A DNA stretch of 64,000 nucleotides from Nocardiopsis flavescens (GTDB lineage Bacteria > Actinomycetota > Actinomycetes > Streptosporangiales > Streptosporangiaceae). The position numbers were made by a program, and so were the translations under genes. Positions within the stretch are counted from its first letter, which is position 1. Each line of letters begins with the position of its first letter. The notes under the pieces are model-generated. The model saw nothing but the letters and a program-made list of their open reading frames with translations. It did not search any database and had not been told where the DNA came from. Positions 41,058-48,851 of the stretch are shown in pieces. The DNA lies in NCBI RefSeq assembly GCF_900141985.1, contig NZ_FQZK01000001.1, forward strand, positions 844,003 to 908,002. The letters run 5' to 3'.

Positions 41058-41689
41058 TCGCCGAGGACTCGGCCCTGCTGCGCGAGGGGCTGGTACAGAT
41101 GCTCACCATGGCCGGGCACCGGGTGGTGGCGGCGGTGGGGGACGCCCCGGGCCTGCTGCGCGCGGTGGCCGAGCACCGGCCGGACGTGGCCGTGACCGAC
41201 GTGCGCATGCCGCCGGACCACGGTGACGACGGCCTGCGGGCGGCGCTGTCCCTCACCCGCTCCCACCCGGACACGGGTGTCCTGGTCCTGTCGCAGTACG
41301 TCGTCCGCGGCACCGCGACCGAGCTGCTGGAGGCGGCGGGCGCCGGTGTCGGCTACCTGCTCAAGGACCGCGTGGGCGAGGTCGGCGACCTCCTGGCCGC
41401 CCTGGAGGAGGTGGCGGGCGGCGGGACCGTCGTCGATCCCGAGGTGGTGCGTCGGCTGATCGGGCGGAAACGGAACCGGTCGGTCCTGGACCTGCTGTCG
41501 CCGCGGGAGGAGCAGGTCATGGAGCTGGTGGCCCGGGGCCGGTCCAACGCGGCGATCGCCGGGGAACTGGGGGTCACGGAGGCGGCGGTGGCCAAGCACA
41601 TCGGCCGGATCTTCGCCAAGTTCGGCCTCCCGGCCGCCTCCGGGGACAACCGCCGGGTGCTGGCCGTGCTGGTGTACCTGGGAAAGTGA
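41045..41689 (+). CDS. NarL/LuxR-type response regulator
   Basis: A 214-residue response regulator. The receiver domain has the acidic pair Glu7/Asp8, the phosphoacceptor Asp52 (VAVTDVRMPP) and Lys107 (YLLKDRV). The LuxR helix-turn-helix covers about 150-205: LSPREEQVMELVARGRSNAAIAGELGV. GTG start at 41045 (RVVIAED follows) lies inside the kinase gene, so the two are co-translated. Likely targets are its own region and the divergent ABC exporter. Confidence 0.9.
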   Translation: MRVVIAEDSALLREGLVQMLTMAGHRVVAAVGDAPGLLRAVAEHRPDVAVTDVRMPPDHGDDGLRAALSLTRSHPDTGVLVLSQYVVRGTATELLEAAGAGVGYLLKDRVGEVGDLLAALEEVAGGGTVVDPEVVRRLIGRKRNRSVLDLLSPREEQVMELVARGRSNAAIAGELGVTEAAVAKHIGRIFAKFGLPAASGDNRRVLAVLVYLGK

Positions 41690-42189
41690 GGGCGCTCCGG
41701 GCGCCGCGGAGTTCCGCCGGAAATCCGGGACGGGCTCTCCGGGGAATAGGCTCCGGCGCCGGACTCCGCTCCACGTGCGCCGGGGCGCGGAAAGGCTTCC
41801 CGGAAATCCCCCGGAGGGAATACGCAAAAAGGCGTCTTCCCGAAATCGCGGAAATACCCCTCGTGCCCCGGCGCCCCTCCCCTGGGCTTGACGCATCGCG
41901 CCGCCGGCCGGGCGGTCCGGGCAGGCGCTCCGGCCGGGACATCGGTCCGCTCAGGGGAACTTCCCCGCCGGGCGCCCCCGCCCGCGGGCGCCGTGGGCGG
42001 GGACCGCCGCCACGGCGTGCGGCGGTGGGGGCCGCGGCGGCCCCACAGTGGCCCGGCGCCCCCCGTCTTCGCGGCCTGCTCCGACGGCAGGGTGCGGCGG
42101 TACCCGCGCTGCGCGCCGGGACACCCCGGACACGGAACGTAGCGCAACCCGGGTTGACACCGACCGAATGAGCAACCTAGGTTGACACC
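41690..42189. promoter_or_regulatory. Intergenic region before the HTH/Clp_N genes
   Basis: Five hundred bases without a supportable gene. The first third (41700-41880) is relatively purine- and A-rich, with several GGAAATCC-like repeats and an AAAAAGG run, and may end the two-component transcript. The last 45 bases carry the double palindrome described separately. Confidence 0.5.
42145..42184 (+). promoter_or_regulatory. Double operator: two 12-bp palindromes 28 bp apart over a leaderless promoter
   Basis: CAACCCGGGTTG (42145-42156) and CAACCTAGGTTG (42173-42184) are both perfect palindromes, each within a direct repeat GCAACC..GGTTGACACC. TTGACA at 42154-42159 can be the -35 and TAGGTT at 42178-42183 the -10, spacing 18, which puts transcription start at the ATG (42190). 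One operator covers each promoter hexamer, a clear design for repression. Confidence 0.65.
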
Positions 42190-42426
42190 ATGGACGCTGT
42201 GGAACTGGCGGGCGCCGCCTCCGACACCACCTCCCCCGTGGAGGGCCTGCGCGCCGTGGCCTCGCTGCGCACGCTGGTCGACACCCTGGAGCTGCGCCAG
42301 GTCGAGCACGCCCTCCGCGCCGGGGAGTCCTGGACGGCCATCGCCGCCGCGCTCGGGGTCACCCGCCAGGCCGTCCACAAGAAGTACGGCAAGCGCCTGC
42401 GCCACATCACCGACACGAGAGGTTGA
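42190..42426 (+). CDS. Small helix-turn-helix protein, probable autorepressor
   Basis: A 78-residue protein whose C-terminal half is a sigma-70-region-4-like HTH (WTAIAAALGVTRQAVHKKYGKRL, about residues 48-70 when read in two parts). No ribosome-binding site precedes the ATG, consistent with leaderless translation. Its stop is two bases before the ATG of the Clp_N-SRPBCC gene. The recognition helix TRQAVHKKY would fit the symmetric CAACC/GGTTG sites in its own promoter. Related in type to the HTH protein at 191-595. Confidence 0.72.
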   Translation: MDAVELAGAASDTTSPVEGLRAVASLRTLVDTLELRQVEHALRAGESWTAIAAALGVTRQAVHKKYGKRLRHITDTRG

Positions 42427-42428
42427 CG

Positions 42429-43391
42429 ATGACGGACTCTCCGCCCCGCCCCAACGCCCTGGCCCGCGGCTACGACCGCGCGGTGATGCTGATGGCCGCC
42501 AGCGGTGAGGCGGCGCGCGCGGGCCACCCCGAGGTCGGGTTCGAGCACCTGTTCCTGGGGATCCTGGTCAACGGCGGCCCGGGGGCCCGGCTCCTCATGG
42601 ACGCCGGGATCGACCTGGGGCGGGCCCGCGCCGCGATCGACGCCCTCCTGGCCGAGGACCTCGCCTCGCTGGGCATCGACACGCCCCTGCCCTCCCCCTC
42701 GGCGTCCTTCGCCGAGGAGGCCGCCCGGCTCCCCGTGGCCCCGCGCGTGAACGAGCTCCTGGAGGAGTGCCCCTCCTCCGGCGGCGACCGGGCGCTGCTC
42801 GCGGCCCTGGTCGCGGACGGCGGCGGCCGGGTGCGGCGGCTGCTGGACCGGCTGGGCGTGGACGCCGGAGCCCTGGACCCGGACGCCCCGGACCGGCCCG
42901 CGGCGGACCCGGCGCCCGCGGACGGGGAGGGGGCCGACGCCCCCGGCCCGCAGCCCCGGGGGTGGGAGCGCACCCGCTACGACCTCGACGTCCCCGTCTC
43001 CGCCGAACGGGTGTGGAGCCTGGTCCGCGAGCCCGGGCGCCGGGCCGAGTGGGACGCGGGCGCCGCGTCGGCGCGCGGCCTCGGCGGCGGCGCCGTGGAG
43101 CTGACCTCGCGGGACGGCGAGAGGACCCGCGAGGAGATCACCCACCGCGTCGAGGGCCGCGAGGTCGTCTGGACCCGGGACCAGGGGGAGAGGACCGCGC
43201 CCCGGTCGCTGCGGATCGTCATCGAGCCGCGGGGGCACCGCGCCCGGCTCCGCATGACCATGGAGTGGCCCAACGCCCTGCGCGGGCGGATCGCCAACCG
43301 GGTCGTCCGGTGGTTCGCCCGGGAGCAGCTGCGCCTGCACGCCCAGGCCATCGCCCAGGCCGCCGCCTCCTCAGGCCTTGTGGCGAAATGA
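42429..43391 (+). CDS. Clp_N repeat domain - SRPBCC (polyketide cyclase/START) fusion protein
   Basis: A 320-residue two-domain protein. Residues about 10-150 resemble the ClpA/ClpC N-terminal repeat domain (ARGYDRAVMLMAASGEAARAGHPEVGFEHLFLGIL, with the GHPEVGFEHLFLGIL signature). Residues 150-175 are a Pro/Ala/Asp linker, and about 178-318 form an SRPBCC fold (YDLDVPVSAERVWSLVREPGRRAEWDAG). The ATG at 42429 with GAGAGG before it is preferred to the in-frame TTG at 42423. No AAA+ domain is present, so it is an adaptor or ligand-binding protein, not a protease chaperone. Co-transcribed with the HTH gene. Confidence 0.72.
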   Translation: MTDSPPRPNALARGYDRAVMLMAASGEAARAGHPEVGFEHLFLGILVNGGPGARLLMDAGIDLGRARAAIDALLAEDLASLGIDTPLPSPSASFAEEAARLPVAPRVNELLEECPSSGGDRALLAALVADGGGRVRRLLDRLGVDAGALDPDAPDRPAADPAPADGEGADAPGPQPRGWERTRYDLDVPVSAERVWSLVREPGRRAEWDAGAASARGLGGGAVELTSRDGERTREEITHRVEGREVVWTRDQGERTAPRSLRIVIEPRGHRARLRMTMEWPNALRGRIANRVVRWFAREQLRLHAQAIAQAAASSGLVAK

Positions 43392-43555
43392 AGATGATGC
43401 GATCGCGCGCTCTCGGCGGGCACTCGATGGGCGCCGCGCGCCCGTTGGCCGGAGCTTCCCGGTTCGCGCGACCCAGCGCCGGAGCGTGCGCCGCCCAGCA
43501 TGGCCGGGACGGGTCCAGACCACGGGATCGAGGCAGGTGCGCCTAAGATTGCGGC

Positions 43556-44431
43556 ATGCCGGAACCCGCGACCGACCTGTTCGCCGATCCGGGGAGCGTC
43601 CTGTCGTTCCGGACCGTGCCGCTGTATCCGGTCTCCCCCGAGAACACCGGCCGCTACGCAGCCGCGGTCGTCATCGGCCGGACCGCACGCGTCGTCGTCC
43701 TCGTCCCGCTCGCCGAGGTCTGGACCGAGCCGCCCTCGCTGGCGGCGGCCGCCGCCGCGGCCGCGATCACACGGGGCAAGGGCGGACGCGGTGGCACCGC
43801 CGTCGTCGTCACGATCGTCAAGGGGGAGAACGCGCGCCTGCCCGAGCTCACCCTGCTGGGTCGGCGTGAGGTCACCGACGTCGAGGCACGCCTGGCGCAC
43901 CCGTCGCTGACCGGTGAGGCGTGGCAGATCGTGCACGGCACGGCCAAGGGACTGAGCGACGAGATCGAGGAGCGGTGGCGCTGGCGTCACGAGCTGCGGC
44001 AGATGCGGAGCGAGCAGCAGCTGGAGCAGGAGCGCCGGCACCGGGAGTCCGCGGAGCGGGAGCGCAGGCTGCGGACGCGGCTGCGAACACTCACCTTCGC
44101 GCAGCTGCTCGAGGAGCCGTTGCTCCAGGACTGGGAGCCCTCACCACCGTTCCCTCCGGCCTCGTTCCGGGACGCGATCGTCGAGCACATCCGGGACACG
44201 GAGCGCGAGCTGGCCGCGCTGGGGCCCAAGCCCCGACGCCCCCTCGTGCGCACCGCGCTGGCCGCGCTGGCGGGACGGATCCACGCGACCGAGGCCGCGG
44301 CCGGGGAGTGGTTCATCGAGACCGAGGAGCGCGAGGGCCTCTCGACGGTCTTCGAGGACCTCGCCTACGCGGCGATGCAACCCGCGCTGGTCGAGGAGAT
44401 CGTCGACTGGCTGACGCCGCCCGAAGGCTGA
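43556..44431 (+). CDS. Unrecognised protein with central coiled coil
   Basis: A 291-residue protein that I cannot assign to a family. The N-terminal 120 residues look like a mixed beta domain (AAVVIGRTARVVVLVPLAEV, VVVTIVKGENARLPELTLL) with an alanine run. Residues about 140-190 are strongly charged and heptad-like (RWRWRHELRQMRSEQQLEQE and the following RE-rich helix), a probable coiled coil. The C-terminal 100 residues are helical and acidic. TAAGAT seven bases before the ATG may be a -10 element, giving a leaderless mRNA. No operon partner is obvious. Confidence 0.6.
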   Translation: MPEPATDLFADPGSVLSFRTVPLYPVSPENTGRYAAAVVIGRTARVVVLVPLAEVWTEPPSLAAAAAAAAITRGKGGRGGTAVVVTIVKGENARLPELTLLGRREVTDVEARLAHPSLTGEAWQIVHGTAKGLSDEIEERWRWRHELRQMRSEQQLEQERRHRESAERERRLRTRLRTLTFAQLLEEPLLQDWEPSPPFPPASFRDAIVEHIRDTERELAALGPKPRRPLVRTALAALAGRIHATEAAAGEWFIETEEREGLSTVFEDLAYAAMQPALVEEIVDWLTPPEG

Positions 44432-44635
44432 GCGGGACCACCCGCGGCCGATGGTCCCAGGATCCGCGGTGCCGGCTCGGGCCGCGCCGTTCCGTGAGGG
44501 GCGGCCCGGGCCGAGGGCGGAGTCCCGGGCCCCGCTCGGACTCCCCCGCAGCCGCGCGCGGACTCCCTCCCGCGGGGGAGGGGGTCGCTCTCCCGGGGGA
44601 AGCGCGCTCCCGGGCGGGAGGGGGAGGCTGGGGTC

Positions 44636-45076
44636 ATGTCCAAGAAGCGATTGACGGTCGCCGCCGGGTGGTCGACGGCGGCCATCGGCGTCCTGCACAC
44701 CCTGGTCTTCCTGCCCCACCCCTACTGGAGCGAGTGGCTCGGCGGCGGGCTGCGCTCGGGCGAGGGCGGTGACGCCTCCCTGTCCGTGTTCTGGGCGCTG
44801 CCCGGGGGCTTCGTCGTCCCCCTCGTCCTGCTCGGCCTCCTGGTGGCGCGGCTGGGACGGCGGGGCGGGCGCGTGCCCGCCTACGTCGGCTGGGGACTGG
44901 GGCTCTGGGCGGCCGGGTGCGCCCTGCTCATCGGGCCCAGCGGCTTCCTGCTGGGCCTGGTCCCGGCCGGGCTGCTCATCGCCGAGGACCTGGCGGCGCG
45001 CCGCGGGGGCGCCGGGCGGGGCGAGGGGGAACGGACGGGCGATCCGGAGGAGGACGCAGCGCCGGGGCACCGCTGA
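44636..45076 (+). CDS. Small four-helix membrane protein (DUF6463-like)
   Basis: A 146-residue integral membrane protein with hydrophobic segments near residues 7-26, 50-70, 82-100 and 101-120, and a charged, Gly/Glu-rich C-terminal tail. The first helix (AAGWSTAAIGVLHTLV) and the overall layout resemble the DUF6463 family of actinomycete membrane proteins; function unknown. Expressed alone as far as can be seen, with a GGGGGAGG-type ribosome-binding site. Confidence 0.6.
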   Translation: MSKKRLTVAAGWSTAAIGVLHTLVFLPHPYWSEWLGGGLRSGEGGDASLSVFWALPGGFVVPLVLLGLLVARLGRRGGRVPAYVGWGLGLWAAGCALLIGPSGFLLGLVPAGLLIAEDLAARRGGAGRGEGERTGDPEEDAAPGHR

Positions 45077-45414
45077 CCTCGGGGCCCGGCCCCACAGCGG
45101 GCGATGCGCGGGGCCCGGTCGCCGGGGACCGCGCACCGTCCGCTCGGCGGCGCGGACGGGGCACCGGGGACGGGACCGCGTGGTTCTCCGGGTCTGCGGC
45201 GCCCGCCCGGCCGGCCGGTGGTGCCCGGTGCGGCCGGGACGGCCGGAGCCGGACGTCGCAGGGGTTCCCGCCCGTGTGCGGCACGGCGGCCGTCCACCAC
45301 GAGAGGCGGGTGCGCCGCCGCACCCGGCGCGGCGCGGTGCCGGGGCGGGCGCCGGCCGGGCGGGTGTCCCCGGCGCGCGCCGGGTCGGCGACGGCCGGGA
45401 CGGAACGAGGGGGG
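45077..45414. other. GC-rich convergent spacer
   Basis: A 338-bp gap between convergent genes. I see no gene in it. It contains a 16-bp perfect palindrome CCCGGCGCGCGCCGGG at 45369-45384, 30 bp beyond the regulator stop, which could help terminate the minus-strand transcript. Confidence 0.5.
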
Positions 45415-46164
45415 TCACAACCTCCGCGCGATGCCCTGCGCCGCCACCTGGAGCGCGGTGACCAGCCTGCCCCGGTCGCGTTTGAGCGTGGGCACCACGA
45501 CCGCGACCGCCGCCGCCACCTCCCCGCCCCGCCGCACCGGCACCGCCACCGAGCACGCCCCCAGCGTCATCTCCTCCACGGTGGTCGCGTACCCCTCGCG
45601 GCGGACCCGCTCCAGCTGGCGCAGCAGTACCCCCGGCCGGGTGACCGTGTACGGGGTGACCCGCCGCAGCGACCCCAGCACCCGGGAGCGCACCTCCTCG
45701 GGCGCGTGCGCCAGCAGGACCTTGCCGACCCCGGTGCAGTGCATCGGCAGCGTGGAGCCCGCGCTGCTGACCACCGGCACCGACGCCCGGCCCGCCAGCC
45801 GCTCCAGGTACAGCACCTCGTCGCCGTCGCGCACCGCCAGGTGCACGGTGGCCAGGGTGGTCGCGTACACGTCGTGCAGGAAGGGCGAGGCCGCCTCGCG
45901 CAGCGTGGTCTGCACCGGGGCCAGCAGCCCGATGTCCCACAGGCGGCGGCCCACCACGTAGGCGCCGTCCTCGCGGGCCAGCGCGCCGTGGCGCACCAGC
46001 TCCCCCACCAGCCGGTGCACGGTGGGCGGCGGCAGTCCGGCGCGCCGGGCGATGGCGGACAGCGTGAGCCGCCGGTGGTGCTCGTCGAAGGCGCCCAGCA
46101 CGGCCATGACCCTGCCGGCCACGGTCGCCCCGGGTGTGCCGGTGTTCCCCGCCATGGCAGGCAT
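45415..46164 (-). CDS. pcaR: IclR family regulator of the protocatechuate genes (PcaR/PcaU type)
   Basis: A 249-residue IclR regulator divergent from pcaH. The N-terminal helix-turn-helix (LTLSAIARRAGLPPPTVHRLV, around residues 32-55) and the effector domain with SSAGSTLPMHCTGVGKVLLAHAP and GACSVAVPV are typical. ATG at 46164 is chosen because the GGGGGAT upstream can serve as ribosome-binding site; an ATG nine bases further in (46155) is an alternative. A perfect 15-bp palindrome between this gene and pcaH is the presumed operator. The name is given by genomic context; the effector is expected to be protocatechuate or beta-ketoadipate. Confidence 0.75.
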   Translation of the reverse strand: MPAMAGNTGTPGATVAGRVMAVLGAFDEHHRRLTLSAIARRAGLPPPTVHRLVGELVRHGALAREDGAYVVGRRLWDIGLLAPVQTTLREAASPFLHDVYATTLATVHLAVRDGDEVLYLERLAGRASVPVVSSAGSTLPMHCTGVGKVLLAHAPEEVRSRVLGSLRRVTPYTVTRPGVLLRQLERVRREGYATTVEEMTLGACSVAVPVRRGGEVAAAVAVVVPTLKRDRGRLVTALQVAAQGIARRL

Positions 46165-46188
46165 TGTGCCATCCCCCGCAGACCGGCC

Positions 46189-46203
46189 TTCCGCTGAGCG
46201 GAA
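46189..46203. promoter_or_regulatory. IclR operator between pcaR and pcaH
   Basis: TTCCGCTGAGCGGAA is a perfect 7-1-7 palindrome, 25 bp from the regulator start and 44 bp from the pcaH start. It closely resembles the site at 21196-21214. A TAGCCT hexamer (46235-46240) seven bases before the pcaH ATG may be a -10, so pcaH may be leaderless. Confidence 0.65.
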
Positions 46204-46246
46204 AGGAGACCTGCGCCGCCCTCCGCCCCGGCCGTAGCCTCCGGCC

Positions 46247-47035
46247 ATGGACAGCACCCCGGTCACGGCCTCCGGCCTGGAGCCCCAGTCGGCGCTCAGC
46301 GCGCGGATGGCCGCCGTCGAGGAGGCCCGCCGCGCCACGGGCGCGGACCCGCGCCAGCCCGCCCTCGACTACCCGCCCTACCGCAGCACCGCGCTGCGCC
46401 ACCCCACCAAGGACCTCCACCACGCCGACCCCGAGGCCGTCGAGCTCTTCGCCCCCTGCTTCGGCGAGCGCGACGTGGACCCCCTGGAGGCCGACCTCAC
46501 CCTCGGCGGCGCCGGCGAGCCCCTGGGCGAGCGCACGGTCGTCACCGGCCGCGTCACCGACGCCCGGGGCCGGCCGGTCCGCCGCCAGCTGGTGGAGGTC
46601 TGGCAGGCCAACGCGGGCGGACGCTACGTGCACAGCGGCGACCGCCACCCGGCCCCGCTGGACCCCAACTTCACCGGCGCCGGGCGGTGCCTGACCGACG
46701 ACGACGGGTACTACCGGTTCCAGACGGTCAAGCCGGGGCCCTACCCGTGGCGCAACCACCACAACGCCTGGCGGCCCGCGCACATCCACTTCTCGCTGTT
46801 CGGGACGGAGTTCTCCCAGCGGCTGGTCACCCAGATGTACTTCCCCGGCGACCAGCTGCTGGCCCTGGACCCGATCCTGGCGTCGGTCACCGACCCGCGC
46901 GGCCGGGCGATGCTCGTGGCCGCCTACGACCACGGGGTGACCACCCACGAGTGGGCGACCGGCTACCGGTGGGACATCGTCCTGGGCGGCGCGCACGGCA
47001 CGCCGCTGGAGGACGGGGAGGGGGACCGGGCATGA
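46247..47035 (+). CDS. pcaH: Protocatechuate 3,4-dioxygenase beta subunit
   Basis: A 262-residue intradiol dioxygenase subunit. All four Fe(III) ligands known from the Pseudomonas enzyme can be placed: Tyr127 in GGRYVHSGD, Tyr166 in KPGPYPWRN, and His179 and His181 in RPAHIHFSLFG. The enzyme cleaves protocatechuate between the two hydroxyls to beta-carboxy-cis,cis-muconate. It is first in pcaHGB(DC), with four-base overlaps to each next gene. The ATG at 46247 may be leaderless; the N-terminal 20 residues before the first internal Met are poorly conserved-looking. Confidence 0.95.
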   Translation: MDSTPVTASGLEPQSALSARMAAVEEARRATGADPRQPALDYPPYRSTALRHPTKDLHHADPEAVELFAPCFGERDVDPLEADLTLGGAGEPLGERTVVTGRVTDARGRPVRRQLVEVWQANAGGRYVHSGDRHPAPLDPNFTGAGRCLTDDDGYYRFQTVKPGPYPWRNHHNAWRPAHIHFSLFGTEFSQRLVTQMYFPGDQLLALDPILASVTDPRGRAMLVAAYDHGVTTHEWATGYRWDIVLGGAHGTPLEDGEGDRA

Positions 47036-47619
47036 GCACCGCTCCACGCGAAGAGCCGCCGACGCGCACCACCCCGGGCCAGACGGTCGGCCCGTTCTTC
47101 CACTACGCCCTGCCCTACGACGGCGACCGCGACCTCGTGCCCCCGGGCTCGGCGGGCGCGGTCCGCCTGGGCGGGCGGGTCACCGACGGGGCCGGGGAGG
47201 CCGTGCGGGACGCCCTGGTGGAGGTCTGGCAGGCCGGGCCCGACGGCGCGGTCCCGCGCGAGACCGGGTCGCTGCGCCGCGACGGGTGGACCTTCACCGG
47301 GTTCGGCCGGACCTGCACCGGCCGCGACGGCCGGTACTGGTTCAGCACCCTGGAGCCGGGCCCCGACCGGCCGGGGGCGGCGGCGTTCTTCGCCCTCACC
47401 GTGTTCGCCCGCGGGCTGACGGACCGGCTGTTCACCCGCGCCTACCTGCCCGACGACACCGCCGCGCTGGCCGCCGACCCGCTGCTGGCGTCCCTGCCGG
47501 CCGGGCGCCGCGCCACGCTCGTCGCCCGCCGCGACGGGCGGGGACCGGTGTTCGACATCCGCCTCCAGGGCGAGGGGGAGACCGTGTTCCTGGACCTGTC
47601 GGGGCGGCGGGCGCCGTGA
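47032..47619 (+). CDS. pcaG: Protocatechuate 3,4-dioxygenase alpha subunit
   Basis: A 195-residue partner subunit, without the iron ligands but with the family fold: TPGQTVGPFFHYALPY at the N-terminus, ALVEVWQAGPDGAV, TGFGRTCTGRDGRYWFSTLEPG and FFALTVFARGLTDRLFTRAYL. ATG at 47032 overlaps the pcaH stop (ATGA). It completes the alpha/beta heterodimer; the active site lies at their interface. Confidence 0.94.
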   Translation: MSTAPREEPPTRTTPGQTVGPFFHYALPYDGDRDLVPPGSAGAVRLGGRVTDGAGEAVRDALVEVWQAGPDGAVPRETGSLRRDGWTFTGFGRTCTGRDGRYWFSTLEPGPDRPGAAAFFALTVFARGLTDRLFTRAYLPDDTAALAADPLLASLPAGRRATLVARRDGRGPVFDIRLQGEGETVFLDLSGRRAP

Positions 47620-48851
47620 CCGACCTCTTCTGGCCCGGCGACGAGCGCGCCGGGGACCTGTTCACCGGGGGCGCCTGGCTCCGCGCCATGGCCGACGTCG
47701 AGCAGGCCTGGCTGGACGCCCTGGCCGGGGCGGGGATCGCCCCGGCCCGCGCCGACCTGGCCGGTCTGGCCGGCCCCGGCGACCTGCCCGCCCTGGCCCG
47801 CGCCGCCGAGGGCGGCGGCAACCCCGTCATCGCCCTGGTGGGGCTGCTGCGCGAACGCGCCGGCGGACCCGCCGCCGCCTGGATCCACCGGGGCCTGACC
47901 AGCCAGGACGTGGTGGACACCGCGCTGGTGCTGTGCGCCCGCGACACCGTGGCGCGGCTGCGCGCCGACCTGCGCCACCAGGCCGGGTCCCTGGCCCGCC
48001 TGGCCCGCGCCCACCGGGGCACGGTGATGGCCGGGCGCACCCTCACCCAGCACGCGGTGCCGGTCACCTTCGGGCTCAAGGCCGCCGGGTGGCTGGCCGG
48101 GGTGCTGGACGCCGCCGGCACCCTGGGCCGGCTGCGGTTCCCGGTGCAGGTCGGCGGTGCCGCCGGGACCCGCTCGGCCGTCGTCGCCCTGGCCGGGGCC
48201 CGCGGGTCCGCCGACCCGGTGGCCGCCGCGGAAGCCCTGGCGGGGGACGCCGCCCGCCGCCTGGGCCTGGCGGCGGACCCGCCGTGGCACACCCGCCGCG
48301 CCACCGTCACCGCCCTGGGCGACGCCCTGGTGATCTGCACCGACGCCTGGGGGCGTCTGGCCGCCGACGTCGCCGTGCTGTCCCGGCCCGAGATCGCCGA
48401 GGTTTCCGAGCCCGCCGCCGACGGGCGCGGCGGCTCCTCGGCGATGCCGCACAAGCGCAACCCGGTGCTGTCGGTGCTGGTCCGGCGGGCGGCGCTGGCC
48501 GCTCCCCCGCTGGCCTCGACCCTGCACCTGGCGTCGGCGCTGACCGTGGACGAGCGCCCCGACGGGGCCTGGCACGCCGAGTGGGCGACCCTGCGCACCC
48601 TGGCCCGGCGCACCGCCACCGCCGCCTCCCAGACCCGGGAGCTGCTGGCGGGGCTGACCGTGGACGCCGACCGGATGGCGGCCACCGCCGCCGGGGCCCG
48701 GGAGGCGCTGACCGCCGAGGCGCGGGCCGTGGCCGCGTTCACCGGCGCCGACGCCGCCGGCCACGGCCCCCCGGACGGGACGGGGGCCGCCGGCGCCCTC
48801 GTTGACGCCGTCCTGGACCGCGCCGACCGCTTCCTGGAGGCCCACGCATGA
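47616..48851 (+). CDS. pcaB: 3-carboxy-cis,cis-muconate cycloisomerase
   Basis: A 411-residue enzyme of the fumarase/aspartase (class II) superfamily. The signature GSSAMPHKRNPV is at about residues 270-281; HRGLTSQDVVDTAL and GRTLTQHAVPVTFG are the other two conserved regions. It lactonises beta-carboxymuconate to gamma-carboxymuconolactone. GTG start at 47616 overlaps the pcaG stop, and the stop overlaps the next ATG. Confidence 0.92.
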   Translation: MTDLFWPGDERAGDLFTGGAWLRAMADVEQAWLDALAGAGIAPARADLAGLAGPGDLPALARAAEGGGNPVIALVGLLRERAGGPAAAWIHRGLTSQDVVDTALVLCARDTVARLRADLRHQAGSLARLARAHRGTVMAGRTLTQHAVPVTFGLKAAGWLAGVLDAAGTLGRLRFPVQVGGAAGTRSAVVALAGARGSADPVAAAEALAGDAARRLGLAADPPWHTRRATVTALGDALVICTDAWGRLAADVAVLSRPEIAEVSEPAADGRGGSSAMPHKRNPVLSVLVRRAALAAPPLASTLHLASALTVDERPDGAWHAEWATLRTLARRTATAASQTRELLAGLTVDADRMAATAAGAREALTAEARAVAAFTGADAAGHGPPDGTGAAGALVDAVLDRADRFLEAHA

